A stretch of DNA of 64,000 bases from Paratractidigestivibacter faecalis (GCF_003416765.1 NZ_QSNG01000001.1:1514742-1578741); one strand, 5' to 3'. Shown: positions 34,080-43,548, numbered from the stretch's first letter. Program-made: numbers and translations. Notes: a model not told the origin generated them from the letters alone.

Positions 34080-35669
34080 TTGGCTGGCAGAAGACCCCAC
34101 AAGCGCATGACCGGCGCCGAGCAGGCGCGTCTTTCTCGCAGTAGGTTCGAGCAACCCCAGGGAGGCGTCGGCCGCCACGCGGCCGCGGGCGTCCCGCCCA
34201 CCACGCGCGCGTCTCAGGGAGCCGCCGGCTACCAGGAGGTTGGCACGGCAAGAAGCGCTCGCCAGCAGCGTAGCCAGCGCGATTCTCGCCGAGCGGGCGT
34301 CGCACAACACGCGACCTCTCGCGCCGAGGGCGTGGCGGCCTACAGCGCTCGCCGCAAGAAGGGCGGAGCCGGCAAGGTCGTGCGCACCGTGCTCATTGCG
34401 CTGGGCATCATTCTGGCGACGGCTGGCGGCGCGTTTGCCTGGTACGTCAACAACATCAACAGCCGCCTGGGCGAGGGCATCACCGCAGAGCTCCGTCAGC
34501 AGCTCGTCGAGGTCAAGCCGCAGGACCCGTTCTACATGCTGCTTCTTGGCGTGGACAAAGACGAGGCACGCGCCGAGGACTGGGGCAGCTCCACGGCCAA
34601 CTTCCGCTCCGACACCATCATCCTGGCGCGCGTGGACCCGCCCGCGCAGAAGGTGACCCTGGTCTCCATTCCGCGCGACACCCTCGTTGACATGGGCGAG
34701 CACGGCGAGCAGAAGATCAACGCGGCCTACTCGTATGGCGGCGCGGCATACATGACCGAGGTCGTCTCCAATTTTGCCGGCGTCAAGATTTCCCACTACG
34801 CCGAGCTGGACTTTGAGCAGTTCACGTCCATCGTGGATACCATCGGTGGAGTCGAGGTCGACCTGCCCGTCGCCATCTCTGACCCCGACTACGCGGAGAT
34901 CGAGCTGCCCGCCGGCGTGCAGACGCTCGATGGCACGCAGGCCCTGGGGCTGTGCCGCAGCCGCCACGCCTACGACGAGTACGGTGGCGGGGACTTCTAT
35001 CGTGCCGCCAACCAGCGCATGGTCATTGGCGCCATCGTCAAGAAGGTGCTGAAGCTCGATGCGCTCAGCATGTCCAACACCGTCTCCGAGCTGGCCAACA
35101 GTGTGACCACGGACTTCACGGCGACGGACATCCTGGGCCTTGCCATGCAGTTCAAGGACTTTGACGTTGACACCGGGTTCTACTCGGGCCAGACGCCCAC
35201 CATCTCCAGCTACATCAACAAGGGCTGGTACGAACTGCCCGACACCGATGCCTGGAAGACCATGATGGAGCGTGTCAACCAGGGCCTTCCCCCGTATGAG
35301 AGCTCCGACCAGGACATCACCGCAGGCGTCGCGGGCTCCATTGGCGTGAGCTCCGGCGACGGTGCCAGCAGCAGCAAGGGCAGCGCGGTCATGAGCGGCA
35401 GCGTCCTCGTGCTCAACGGTACCAGCACCAGCGGGTTTGCCGCCAACAAGGCAAACACCCTTAACAGCAAGGGCTTCACCGCCACCGCCGACAACGCCGG
35501 CGCCTCCGATACCAAGACGACCAAGATCGTCTACAACAGCGGCTCCGAGGCCAAGGCCGTTGGCGTGGCCGAGACCCTGGGCGTCGACGCCGCCAGCATC
35601 AGCGAGAACGATGGCAGCTACTCCACAAAGTACGACGTTGTCGTCCTGTTGGGATCCGACCTCACATAG
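34080..35669 (+). CDS. LytR-CpsA-Psr family glycopolymer ligase
   Basis: 529 residues from TTG 34080 behind AGGAAGGG. LCP enzymes attach teichoic acids or polysaccharides to peptidoglycan outside the membrane. Seen: a cytoplasmic, Arg/Gln-rich disordered head of about 98 residues, one membrane helix at 100-125 (VVRTVLIALGIILATAGGAF), the LCP domain with LLLGVDKDEA, RSDTIILARV, LVSIPRDTLV and KINAAYSYGG, the Arg pair in LGLCRSRH, then a Ser/Gly linker and a LytR_C domain from about 440 (VLVLNGTSTSGFA). All usual acidic and Arg residues of the active site are present. Confidence 0.92.
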   Translation: MAGRRPHKRMTGAEQARLSRSRFEQPQGGVGRHAAAGVPPTTRASQGAAGYQEVGTARSARQQRSQRDSRRAGVAQHATSRAEGVAAYSARRKKGGAGKVVRTVLIALGIILATAGGAFAWYVNNINSRLGEGITAELRQQLVEVKPQDPFYMLLLGVDKDEARAEDWGSSTANFRSDTIILARVDPPAQKVTLVSIPRDTLVDMGEHGEQKINAAYSYGGAAYMTEVVSNFAGVKISHYAELDFEQFTSIVDTIGGVEVDLPVAISDPDYAEIELPAGVQTLDGTQALGLCRSRHAYDEYGGGDFYRAANQRMVIGAIVKKVLKLDALSMSNTVSELANSVTTDFTATDILGLAMQFKDFDVDTGFYSGQTPTISSYINKGWYELPDTDAWKTMMERVNQGLPPYESSDQDITAGVAGSIGVSSGDGASSSKGSAVMSGSVLVLNGTSTSGFAANKANTLNSKGFTATADNAGASDTKTTKIVYNSGSEAKAVGVAETLGVDAASISENDGSYSTKYDVVVLLGSDLT

Positions 35670-35692
35670 CAAGCTCTGACAGAGAGCGTGCC

Positions 35693-35740
35693 AAGACCCG
35701 CCCCGCAGCCCGAAAACCAGGCTCCGGGGCGGGTCTTTTT
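35693..35740 (+). terminator. Rho-independent terminator of the LCP gene
   Basis: AAGACCCGCCCCG and CGGGGCGGGTCTT flank an 18-base loop region and are followed by TTT. Located 24 bp after the stop codon. Confidence 0.85.
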
Positions 35741-35789
35741 GTTAACGTGCGAGGACCTGCCGTGACTCAACGTCCGCTTGGGCCCCAAA

Positions 35790-36055
35790 ACCCGTGCAGA
35801 ACCGACCTTGGTGTGAGCCGTCCGGGAATGGCTGTGCAAAAGCGACCTTCGTGTGAGTGCCTCTGGAAGGCTCCCGCCAGAGGCCAGACAGTTTTATCCA
35901 GGGCGCACACCGCAATCCTGCGGTTTTGCCACCGGAATATTCACTGCAATTTTGATATTCTCCTCAACCTAAGAAATAGGACTCACACCAAGCCCACTTC
36001 TGCACAACGACCAGCGAATCACTCACACCAAGGCCAGTTCTGCGCAACCACTTCT
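35790..36055. repeat. Dispersed ~250-bp repeat, copy A (intact)
   Basis: Non-coding repeat also present at 43529-45345, where it is split by an IS. It starts with two units of the type GCAGAA...GACCTTSGTGTGAG (35795 and 35843), has a middle with GGGCGCACACCGCAATCCTG and TATTCACT, and ends with two inverted units CTCACACCAAG...TTCTGC (35980 onward and 36020 onward). The inverted ends suggest a MITE or a REP-type element. It fills most of the 397-bp gap between the LCP gene and the next gene. Confidence 0.65.
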
Positions 36056-36066
36056 CGGCACCAGCC

Positions 36067-36768
36067 TCAGCGAACCACAAATCGGTGCGACATTAAGAAC
36101 AGGGCGCTTATAACCAGGCAGCTTGAATGACCCAAGAGCTCGACCATGTACCTGCCCAACAAGACTCCTGTGCCAAACGCCATCACAATGGCCAGGTATC
36201 TAAGGGCGCGGTGCCGCTCATGCTCATTCCCGCAGGCAAAGCCCTCGTACAGGCTATTTCCGAGCGACCTAAGATTTCCGGTGATGAACACCCCCGCATA
36301 CGCCGACTTGGTTCCAAACTGCCTGAACGTTTGAAACGTCATCGCCGCAAGGAAGGAGACGACGCTGTTTGCAAACAGGTCAGTCAGGCCGCCGGAGAGG
36401 AGCGACAACAGGGCAAATCCCAATGCCTCAAAATCCGCAGCCCAGTGCTGCGCACGAAAACGATCTCCTCCGCACAGTGCAGCCGTCACGTGTCGTGCCA
36501 TGACAATGCCCGCAAGGAAGGCGCCTATGGGAACGAGGTAGCGAACGGCACCGCGGATATCTCCAGCCGCAAGCGAGAGCACCAAGAGAACGTAGTTTCC
36601 CGTCTGCCCGTTTGCAAACACGCCGCCATGCAGCAAATAGGAAAACGCATCCATATTCCCGCCAGCAAGGGAGACGACCAGTCCAAGCGCCACTCTCTCA
36701 GAGACCGGCACCAGCGGCGTCTCCCCGCCGGCAGGCTTACTCGTCGTCTTCTCCGACCTCGGTTGCAT
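36067..36768 (-). CDS. DUF1275 (YoaK-like) membrane protein
   Basis: 233 residues, about six membrane segments. Family marks: LAGGNMDAFSYLLHGGVFANGQTGNYVLL near residues 34-62 and TKSAYAGVFITGNLRSLGNSL near 152-172, the duplicated GNxxxLG pattern of YoaK proteins, whose transport substrate is unknown. ATG 36768 overlaps the PTS EIIA gene by 32 bp; a later GTG (near 36702) is possible. As last gene of the PTS operon it may serve the same nutrient, but this is inference. Confidence 0.8.
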   Translation of the reverse strand: MQPRSEKTTSKPAGGETPLVPVSERVALGLVVSLAGGNMDAFSYLLHGGVFANGQTGNYVLLVLSLAAGDIRGAVRYLVPIGAFLAGIVMARHVTAALCGGDRFRAQHWAADFEALGFALLSLLSGGLTDLFANSVVSFLAAMTFQTFRQFGTKSAYAGVFITGNLRSLGNSLYEGFACGNEHERHRALRYLAIVMAFGTGVLLGRYMVELLGHSSCLVISALFLMSHRFVVR

Positions 36769-37138
36769 AGGTATTCACAAGAACCATGGCGCTTCTGGCC
36801 TGCTCGATCGCAGCATCGATGGCTGCCACGGAGAGCGGCTCCGCCGAGAGCGCGAGCTCGAGGCACAAGGCGACGTTCACGCCAGCAACCAGAAAGACGT
36901 GGTCTCCCACATAGGGGGCAAACGCCTGGTTGACGCTCCCTTGCAGGATGTCCGTAAGCACAAGGACCTCGTCATCGGGAGCAACCGAGGCAAACGCGGC
37001 AGCCACCTGCTCCTCCAGCGGCGTCTCGTCAACGTACGCGCACACCGCCCTCATGTTCTCGACGCCCCCGATGAACTCAAGCGTGTCTGCAAGACCCTCG
37101 GCAAACCGATGGTGCGATGCAATGATGACGTGCCTCAT
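36737..37138 (-). CDS. Mannose-class PTS EIIA component
   Basis: 133 residues. Starts MRHVIIASHHRFAEGL, with the phosphorylated His at position 9 in the family ASHG-x-FAEG context; here Gly is replaced by His. VLVLTDILQGSVNQAF matches the family D-L-x-G-G-S/T-P loop loosely (ILQGSVN), and the C-terminus has no EIIB part. It would carry phosphate from HPr to the EIIB at 40026. Overlaps the ceramidase-like gene by four bases. Confidence 0.82.
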   Translation of the reverse strand: MRHVIIASHHRFAEGLADTLEFIGGVENMRAVCAYVDETPLEEQVAAAFASVAPDDEVLVLTDILQGSVNQAFAPYVGDHVFLVAGVNVALCLELALSAEPLSVAAIDAAIEQARSAMVLVNTYATEVGEDDE

Positions 37139-38358
37139 AACTGCTCCTCAAATGCGTCAAGAACCTTCTCGATGCCGCCCGGGGGCAGCTTGGTGACAAA
37201 GGATTCGTAGCCAAGTCCAAAATCGCCCTCGGGAACGAAATAACCCTGAGAATCGTTTGCATAGCCTATGACTATGCAGGTCTTTCCGGGGAACATCCCC
37301 TTAATCCGCATCCCCAAGGTACTGCCAAGCTCGCCTGGGAAGGTCACGAAGACGATATCCCCCAGCTCGATGATTCTCATGGCGATGGGAAACGTCACGC
37401 GCTCGACATCGAGCTTCGCCGAGAGCTTGGAGACCTCGGTCGCAGCAAGCTTGCGCGCGTCGGTCGAGGACCCCTCGTCCGAAAGCACCGCCTTCGCCTC
37501 AGCGAGCTGTGCTCTGTAGCTGGGAAAATACTGCGTGTTATCGTAGTCCACCCGATAGACGAACTCCCTCGCAGAGGGCGCATCCAGATGCAGGGGCTCA
37601 AAGCTGCCCTTCATGAGCTCGGCGGCAATGCCGCAAGAGACCCTCTTGAGCTCGGCAAAGTCGTTGCCCTGTCGGAACTGCCGGTTTCCAAGGTCTCCCG
37701 AGGCTCCCGTGAAGGCATACGGCACCACGCCCAACCACTCTGCCAGCTCGGCACGCACGGCACCCTGCAGGTCCGAAGTGATGAGCATGTTGGTGGGGCC
37801 CACCACGGTCGAGTGGCAGTTGAAGTTCTGCATTGCCGCAACAACCTTGCCTCCCGCATCAACAAACCGGATGACGAAGGCCTCGTCGTCAAATGGCTTC
37901 TCGATGCTGTTGCGGTTTGAATACCATCCGCGCACGTGCGTGGCAAGAATCTGCGGCGTCACCTCAACCAGCCCGTCAGGCAGCTTCGAGGCCGCCTGGA
38001 CCACAAGACCCGTCACCAGGTCGGCATAGCCGGGCGTGTCATGGTCGATGAGGCTGTCATCTCGAAGTCCGTTGGGACACGAATGGGAGTGGATCGTACT
38101 GGTGACTAGCAGCTCGTCCTCGAGCCCGAGCAGCTCGCACAGCTGGCGGCGCATGCCCCCTATGCGAGAAAGGCTCATGAGACACACGTCCACACCCACA
38201 AAGAGGGCTCGCCTTCCTGCCTCCTCGATGAGGAGAAGGACGGCAAGAGGCTCGTCGTGCACGCCCTGGCCCGGCTGTTGCCGCAGGTCGTTTAGATAGC
38301 CGTCCAGGTAGAAGACGCCGGGCGGCGTTATGGAAACGGTTGTGGTTGAGACCTTCAT
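37135..38358 (-). CDS. Neutral ceramidase-like hydrolase in PTS operon
   Basis: 407 residues, no signal peptide. Resembles the catalytic half of neutral/alkaline ceramidases: an N-terminal VSITPPGVFYLDGY, ALFVGVDVCLMS, LLVTSTIHSHSCPNG near residues 84-98 (His cluster), NFNCHSTVVGP near 178, YAFTGASGDLGNRQF near 213-227 and FVTFPGELGSTLGMRIK. The family uses His and Glu residues to hold zinc. Typical ceramidases are secreted and around 650 residues or more, so this short cytoplasmic relative embedded among PTS genes probably acts on the imported phosphorylated substrate, not on ceramide. Confidence 0.68.
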   Translation of the reverse strand: MKVSTTTVSITPPGVFYLDGYLNDLRQQPGQGVHDEPLAVLLLIEEAGRRALFVGVDVCLMSLSRIGGMRRQLCELLGLEDELLVTSTIHSHSCPNGLRDDSLIDHDTPGYADLVTGLVVQAASKLPDGLVEVTPQILATHVRGWYSNRNSIEKPFDDEAFVIRFVDAGGKVVAAMQNFNCHSTVVGPTNMLITSDLQGAVRAELAEWLGVVPYAFTGASGDLGNRQFRQGNDFAELKRVSCGIAAELMKGSFEPLHLDAPSAREFVYRVDYDNTQYFPSYRAQLAEAKAVLSDEGSSTDARKLAATEVSKLSAKLDVERVTFPIAMRIIELGDIVFVTFPGELGSTLGMRIKGMFPGKTCIVIGYANDSQGYFVPEGDFGLGYESFVTKLPPGGIEKVLDAFEEQL

Positions 38359-38374
38359 GCTTCCCCCAAACAGG

Positions 38375-38404
38375 GCCGCCGGGATGCCCCCGCACCCCGG
38401 CGGC
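38375..38404 (-). terminator. Intra-operon hairpin between EIID and hydrolase genes
   Basis: GCCGCCGGG and CCCGGCGGC, 9 bp, in the 52-bp gap after the EIID stop. No T run, so more likely an RNA stabiliser or partial terminator. Confidence 0.5.
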
Positions 38405-38410
38405 TAAAGC

Positions 38411-39241
38411 CTATCCCAGGATGCCAAAGGCGGCGCAAACCCAGGAGACGACGATGATTCCAATGATGAGGACGTTCGTGGAGACCTTCTTCTTGAGGAG
38501 CTGATAGACCAGCACGGTCGCCATCACGGGAAGGAAACCGGTCAGAATCTTGTCGAAGAGCTGCTCCTGGAGGCCGAAGCTCGCATCACCGATAGCAATG
38601 GCAAGCGGCGTGGAGATCTTGATGACCGACGGGATGAGGGCGCCGACCACCGTGAGACCCAGGACGGACATGGCCTCGGAGAGCGCAGCAACCTTGTCCG
38701 CCAGCGTGGTGATGATCGCGGAGCCAAACTTGTAGCCCCAGCTCCAGCTCTTGACCTTGAGGCCAAGGCTGCACACAAGCATGACCAAGGCAAAGATGAT
38801 GGCACCGAGCGGGTTACCCTCCTGGCCCATGTAGGCGGCCATGGAGCCAAAAATCGTGGGAATCATGACCCACAGCAGGGCGTCACCGATGCCAGAGATG
38901 GAGCCCATAAGGCCAACCTTGAGGTCCTGGACGGCGTCGAGGGCATCCGTCTTGCCCTCCTCCTCGATGGCCAGGCCGGCGCCCAGCAGGAAGCCAGAGA
39001 CGGGCGGCGTGGCATTGAAGTACTTGCCGGCGTTTGCCAGAGACTTGCGGTAGGCCTCGTCGTCATCGCCGTAGATCTTCTTCAGGGCGTCCGCCTCGGC
39101 AAAGACGACGGACGGGGCAAGCTGGGTCTCGTAGTTGAAGCCGTTCACGGACATGCACCAGCGACGTCCGCACTTGTTGAGGTCCTTCTCTGTCAGGACC
39201 TTGCCCTCGGTCTTCTCGGGCGCGACGGTGGCGTTACTCAT
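38411..39241 (-). CDS. Mannose-class PTS EIID component
   Basis: 276 residues from ATG 39241 behind AGGAGG. Family marks: YFNATPPVSGFLLGAGLAIEE near 85, LKVGLMGSISGIGDALLWVMIPTIFGSM near 112-140, and a hydrophobic C-terminus. Together with EIIC forms the membrane channel. Eight-base overlap with EIIC. Confidence 0.92.
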   Translation of the reverse strand: MSNATVAPEKTEGKVLTEKDLNKCGRRWCMSVNGFNYETQLAPSVVFAEADALKKIYGDDDEAYRKSLANAGKYFNATPPVSGFLLGAGLAIEEEGKTDALDAVQDLKVGLMGSISGIGDALLWVMIPTIFGSMAAYMGQEGNPLGAIIFALVMLVCSLGLKVKSWSWGYKFGSAIITTLADKVAALSEAMSVLGLTVVGALIPSVIKISTPLAIAIGDASFGLQEQLFDKILTGFLPVMATVLVYQLLKKKVSTNVLIIGIIVVSWVCAAFGILG

Positions 39242-40010
39242 CTTCAAGAACCTCCTCATTGGTGGTCGTGGCAACAGAGGCGCTGGTCAGCTTCTTGTAG
39301 ACCTCGTAGGCGGCAGCTCCGCCCAGAATGGCGATGGGAAGGATGGCAAGGCCCAGGTAGGCGGAGAGCACGAAGCCCACGGCAAGGAAGCTGAAGTACT
39401 GCTTGACGGGCATGTAGGAGAGAAGCGCAGCCATGCCGATGACGGGAAGGATGCCGCCGGCAATGGAGAGGCCGGTGGTGAACCAGGCGGGCATGGCAGA
39501 GATGACGCCGTTGACTACGGCCTCGCCAAAGAGGAGAACCAGGAACATGGGGATGGCGTCGGTCAGGCCAAAGAACAGGGGGCCAAGGAAGGTGACGTGC
39601 TTCATCTTGGAGTACTCACCGGCCTGGGCGTAGGCAGCCTGCTTGCGGGCCATGAAGCCGTTCAGGACCTTGGCAACCACGTCAAGCTGAACGCCCAGGG
39701 TGCCGACGGCGATGCCGGCCGCAAGGCCAACGCCCATGTCCTGGCCCGTGGTGATGGTGATGACGGTTCCGACCATAGCGCCGAGGGGCCAGTCGGGAAC
39801 GGAAGAGCCGGCAATAGCGGCAACGCCTAGGGACATCAGCTGGACGGAGGCGCCAATGGTGAGGCCGGTCAGGCCGTCACCCAGAATGAGGCCGACGATC
39901 CAGGCATACAGGACGGCGTCGTAGTTGAGGACCTGCGTTCCATAGCGCTCGATGCGATAGAGAAACGCCAGGACGGTGATGATGACGATCTGCCAGACGG
40001 CAATCTGCAT
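39234..40010 (-). CDS. Mannose-class PTS EIIC component
   Basis: 258 residues with about eight hydrophobic segments. GLTGLTIGASVQLMSLGVAAIAGSSVPDWP near 47-77 and GQDMGVGLAAGIAVGTLGVQLD near 89-110 are the EIIC (sorbose/mannose class) motifs. Starts 15 bp after the EIIB stop. Substrate cannot be read from sequence. Confidence 0.92.
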   Translation of the reverse strand: MQIAVWQIVIITVLAFLYRIERYGTQVLNYDAVLYAWIVGLILGDGLTGLTIGASVQLMSLGVAAIAGSSVPDWPLGAMVGTVITITTGQDMGVGLAAGIAVGTLGVQLDVVAKVLNGFMARKQAAYAQAGEYSKMKHVTFLGPLFFGLTDAIPMFLVLLFGEAVVNGVISAMPAWFTTGLSIAGGILPVIGMAALLSYMPVKQYFSFLAVGFVLSAYLGLAILPIAILGGAAAYEVYKKLTSASVATTTNEEVLEDE

Positions 40011-40025
40011 GGAAGCTCACTCCTC

Positions 40026-40514
40026 TCAGAGGGAGACGTACTTGGAAAGGGGCTCGCACTTGTCGGCGCACACGTACTGGACGGTGATGTCGCAGCCGTT
40101 GCCGGCGATGGCGGAGTAGGTGGGAACCTGGGAGTCCAGGACGTAGGCGCGGCGGCTCACCTGCGTTGCGCCAACGCCCTCGGCCGGATCGACGGTGCCG
40201 CCCACGGTCAGGCGCGGAACCTTCTGCCCCGCCTCCTGGAGGTCAAGGACAACCTGCGGGTCCCTGACCACGACGAAGACGGTGTGGTCGTCGTACTTGC
40301 CCGCCGCAAAGTTGGCATAGGCGGTCTCGCGGCTGATGATGGAGAGCGCCACGCCCGCGGGCTTGGCCATCCTCATGCCGGCCTTCTTGGTGGGGTCGTT
40401 TGCGTACTCGTCATCGATGATCATGAGGCGCTGCGGATGGAACTCCGGGACCCACTGGGTCGCAACGATGCCGTGAAGCAGGCGATTGTCGATGCGTGCT
40501 GCGATGATGCTCAT
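40026..40514 (-). CDS. Mannose-class PTS EIIB component
   Basis: 162 residues. RIDNRLLHGIVATQWV with phosphorylated His14, then MRMAKPAG and VGGTVDPAEGVGATQVS near 125, the PTS IIB Sor pattern. First gene of the structural operon, 63 bp downstream of the regulator gene. No -24/-12 promoter (TGGCAC-N5-TTGCA type) is seen in that gap. Confidence 0.92.
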   Translation of the reverse strand: MSIIAARIDNRLLHGIVATQWVPEFHPQRLMIIDDEYANDPTKKAGMRMAKPAGVALSIISRETAYANFAAGKYDDHTVFVVVRDPQVVLDLQEAGQKVPRLTVGGTVDPAEGVGATQVSRRAYVLDSQVPTYSAIAGNGCDITVQYVCADKCEPLSKYVSL

Positions 40515-40577
40515 CGCGCCCCCTCCTTTCGGGATGCGTGTTCTTCTCGCCGCCTGCGTCTGCGGACGGCGCGGCTC

Positions 40578-43322
40578 CTACTCGTCTTGCTGGGAGGAGC
40601 CTTCTACCTGGCCCGACGCGTGCTCGCGCGTTGCACTCTTCGAGCTGATGTAGTCGTATACGTAGGCGATCTCGGTCGCGGGGACCTCGACGCGGTAGTG
40701 GTCGGTGATGCTGGAGAAGCTCGTGCGGAAGGCGTCGATAAACGCGGCGTGCGCCGTGCGGAACTCCCGCTCGTTGGCATAGGCCTCGATGGGCGTCTTG
40801 GTGACCAGACGCTCGACCAAGCAGCAGAGGTGCACGTAGAGGCCAATGGTCGCCGCGGGGGCGATGGGCTGGCCCATGAGGTCGGCCAGCCGGCTTACGG
40901 CCTGGGAGACCTCGGCATAGAGCTTCTCGGGGTTGAGAATGGTGATGGACTCAATGACGTTCTGGAGCGTGAGGTGCTTGAGGAGGCTGGCATGGAAGCT
41001 GGCGAGAGCCGCCGCGTCCATGCAGCGCGAGAAGGCCTTGTCAAGGCGACGGGTCGGGCCCTCGTAGAGAATGTCCTCCAGTGCAAGGAACGGAATGCTC
41101 TCGACGCCCGGGTCCATGGTGCCGACGATGGCGCGAACGCTGCCGCGCTGGAACGTGGGGTCGGCGAGGCCGTGCTCGGCGAGCTCACGGTAGTCGGCAA
41201 CCACGAGTTCGACGGGAGTGTCGGTGGGAAGGCTCTCGGAGAAGAGCCGACGGATCTTGTCAGCTGCCTCGATTCCGCTCTCGGAGCAGAAGACGACGGT
41301 GTCAACATGGTTGCTCGCATGGGTGACGCTGAATGCCGGGGCGCAGAGCTGCGCCATCTCGGCGAGTCGCGCCTCGGGAGACTCGTTGGCCCGGAGGGCG
41401 GAGCCGACCTCAAGGGCAAGGCCCGTCGAGACGTTGCTCACCACGATGAGCTCCATGTCGGTTGCCTGGGAGATGGCGGATGCGATGTCGGTCAGCGAGC
41501 CCATATCGACCAGGAGCACGGCACCCTTGCAGTATGAGTAGCGCTCCAGCAGGCGGCGCAGCGGGAGAAGGACGTCCGTAACCTGCTGGTCGTACGTCAT
41601 GTTGACGGCGTCAAAGACGTGGGCGTGAAGGATTCTGTTAGCTGCATCGGCGATGCTCGTTGCGGTGGAATAGCCGTGGCAGCAGATGATGCCCATGTAC
41701 TCGCGGTTGCGCTTTGCCACGACCGAGGAGTTGATGTCGAGCATCATGACGGTGCGGCACAGCAGGTCGGGCTCGGCGCCCAGGGCCGTCCTGGTCTCTG
41801 CAGAGAGCTGGTCGACGATGGCCGCCGTAGCCCTGAGGTGACGCGAGAGGGTGGCATGGAGCCGTCCGAGCTTCTCGACCTGGTCGGGACGAAGCTGCTC
41901 GACGCCATTGCCACGAAGCTGGACCGTGAGGCACTGGGCGAGCAGGCGCGAGCTTTTGCGGGTCAGCTCGACGTCATGGGCGGAGCCAACCTCCTCCAGA
42001 ACGGGGTTGAGGACTCGCTCGCAGGAAAGGGCGCGCGGATTGGCCGCAGCCCCTCCGAAGTTGAGGTGGTCCTGGTACTCGCGGACATGGCCAACCGCCT
42101 CCGAGGTGAACTCGCCAAAGGAGGTGACGCTGCTCTCCAGACGGTCGAAGGCCTGGAGCAGGCCCTCTATCATGCTCGCCCGGTGGGAGGAGTCCGCCTG
42201 GCCGGAGGAGCCCTTCTCGCAGCTCAGCAGAACGTCGTCGTTCTTCTGGGCGGCGGAGGCACCGAGCACGGAGGCTGGGAGGTCATAGGTCCTGACGACG
42301 AGCTCGTCCTTGCTTCCGGGAACGTAGGCATGAGAGCAGCAGTTGATGACGCAGCTCTTGAGGCCGTCGACGTTCTCGGCGAAGTTTGCCTCGACGAGAG
42401 AGCGCAGGGCGCCGCGGCTGATGCGCACGTTGGCAGAGACGCGGCGACCCTCGGCGCGCAGGAAGTGCATCGCAAGGTCAATCCGCTCGCTCACGCTGCG
42501 CTCGGAAAGCGACGGAACGCTGACCACGATGGGAACGATGCGTCCAAAGGGGCTGGCCTTCGAGGCGCTTGCCGAAGTCGAGCAGCCCAGAATCAGACGG
42601 GCCCGCTCGCCGGCTTGTGCGCCGGCAACGGAGCGACCGTACTCCCCAAGCAAGGAGATCACCAAATCGCGCTGGCGCGCGCCCAGAGAGTCAACGCCGT
42701 CAAGGAAGACGCACCCTCCCCCGACCCGTTTCAGGACGCCGGGTGCGGAGGCGTCGCCAAAGAGGCAGGCCTTCAGGCCCGCAAGGTCGGAGGCATACGC
42801 GGCACAGTCAACGCGCGCGTAGGAAGCCTCGGGCGGAACGATTCCCCGGTTGTGGCAATACTCAAAGGCCAGACGAGAGAGGCGGGCCTTTCCGCACCCG
42901 CGCTCGCCGCAAAGCAGAACGGGCAGACCGTAGGGAGGATAGCTCATCGCCGCCTTGAGCTGATCAATGCAAGGGGCCAACGAGAGGTCGTAGCCGATGG
43001 CCTTCTGAAAGTCCTTGGCCTCTCCCACGCCAACGCTCTTGAGCAGGGCCGTCATGGACGGATACTCGCTTGCAGGAAGACTGTGCTGGAGGAAGTGCTC
43101 GAAGGCAGCCTTGTGAAGGTAGATGACCGGACGGGAGTTCACCTTGACGATGAGGCCGTCGCGGACCAGCTCATTGAGATACTGGCTGGCGAGACTGCGA
43201 GATACGTTGATGTCCGCCGCAACCCGCATGGTCGTGAAGGAACCGACCGTTTCCGGAGTCGCCGCACGAGTGAGCCTATCGAGGTGCTCAAGAAGCTCTT
43301 GCTTTGTGCCTGACGTGGACAT
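40578..43322 (-). CDS. LevR-like PTS-controlled regulator without GAFTGA
   Basis: 914 residues behind AGGAGG. Domains: winged helix at 1-75; AAA+ domain at 100-370 with Walker A CGERGCGKARL near 138 and GGGCVFLDGVDSL near 200; first PRD around 450-540; PTS EIIA-like domain with GIICCHGYSTATSIADAANR near 570; EIIB-like stretch with HASNHVDTVVFCSES near 680; second PRD with GLYVHLCCLVERL near 840. This is the LevR/MtlR order. However the GAFTGA loop that contacts sigma-54 is absent (LFGDASAPGVLKRVGGG instead) and the Walker B Glu is Gly (LDGV), so a sigma-54-independent mode is likely. It controls the PTS operon downstream. Confidence 0.87.
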   Translation of the reverse strand: MSTSGTKQELLEHLDRLTRAATPETVGSFTTMRVAADINVSRSLASQYLNELVRDGLIVKVNSRPVIYLHKAAFEHFLQHSLPASEYPSMTALLKSVGVGEAKDFQKAIGYDLSLAPCIDQLKAAMSYPPYGLPVLLCGERGCGKARLSRLAFEYCHNRGIVPPEASYARVDCAAYASDLAGLKACLFGDASAPGVLKRVGGGCVFLDGVDSLGARQRDLVISLLGEYGRSVAGAQAGERARLILGCSTSASASKASPFGRIVPIVVSVPSLSERSVSERIDLAMHFLRAEGRRVSANVRISRGALRSLVEANFAENVDGLKSCVINCCSHAYVPGSKDELVVRTYDLPASVLGASAAQKNDDVLLSCEKGSSGQADSSHRASMIEGLLQAFDRLESSVTSFGEFTSEAVGHVREYQDHLNFGGAAANPRALSCERVLNPVLEEVGSAHDVELTRKSSRLLAQCLTVQLRGNGVEQLRPDQVEKLGRLHATLSRHLRATAAIVDQLSAETRTALGAEPDLLCRTVMMLDINSSVVAKRNREYMGIICCHGYSTATSIADAANRILHAHVFDAVNMTYDQQVTDVLLPLRRLLERYSYCKGAVLLVDMGSLTDIASAISQATDMELIVVSNVSTGLALEVGSALRANESPEARLAEMAQLCAPAFSVTHASNHVDTVVFCSESGIEAADKIRRLFSESLPTDTPVELVVADYRELAEHGLADPTFQRGSVRAIVGTMDPGVESIPFLALEDILYEGPTRRLDKAFSRCMDAAALASFHASLLKHLTLQNVIESITILNPEKLYAEVSQAVSRLADLMGQPIAPAATIGLYVHLCCLVERLVTKTPIEAYANEREFRTAHAAFIDAFRTSFSSITDHYRVEVPATEIAYVYDYISSKSATREHASGQVEGSSQQDE

Positions 43323-43548
43323 TTGACGTACCTCCTTTCCAAGACGAAGGTTACGTGCGCGCCGGAGTCCATGTGGCCCACGGAGTTCAAATCAACAGTT
43401 TAGGCGGCGTTTCGACACTCAAAAATAGGATGCGGCGGCCAATTCCACGCCGCCTCGACACCTGTCGAAAGCCGTAAGGCTAACGTGCAGGGGCTTGCTG
43501 GGCGACATTGGCCGCCCGGGACCAAATCCTGCGCAGAAGTGGCCTTCG

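Noticed and set aside
40515-40577. Sigma-54 promoter between regulator and PTS genes
   Set aside because: No GG-N10-GC type -24/-12 sequence with the expected bases could be found.
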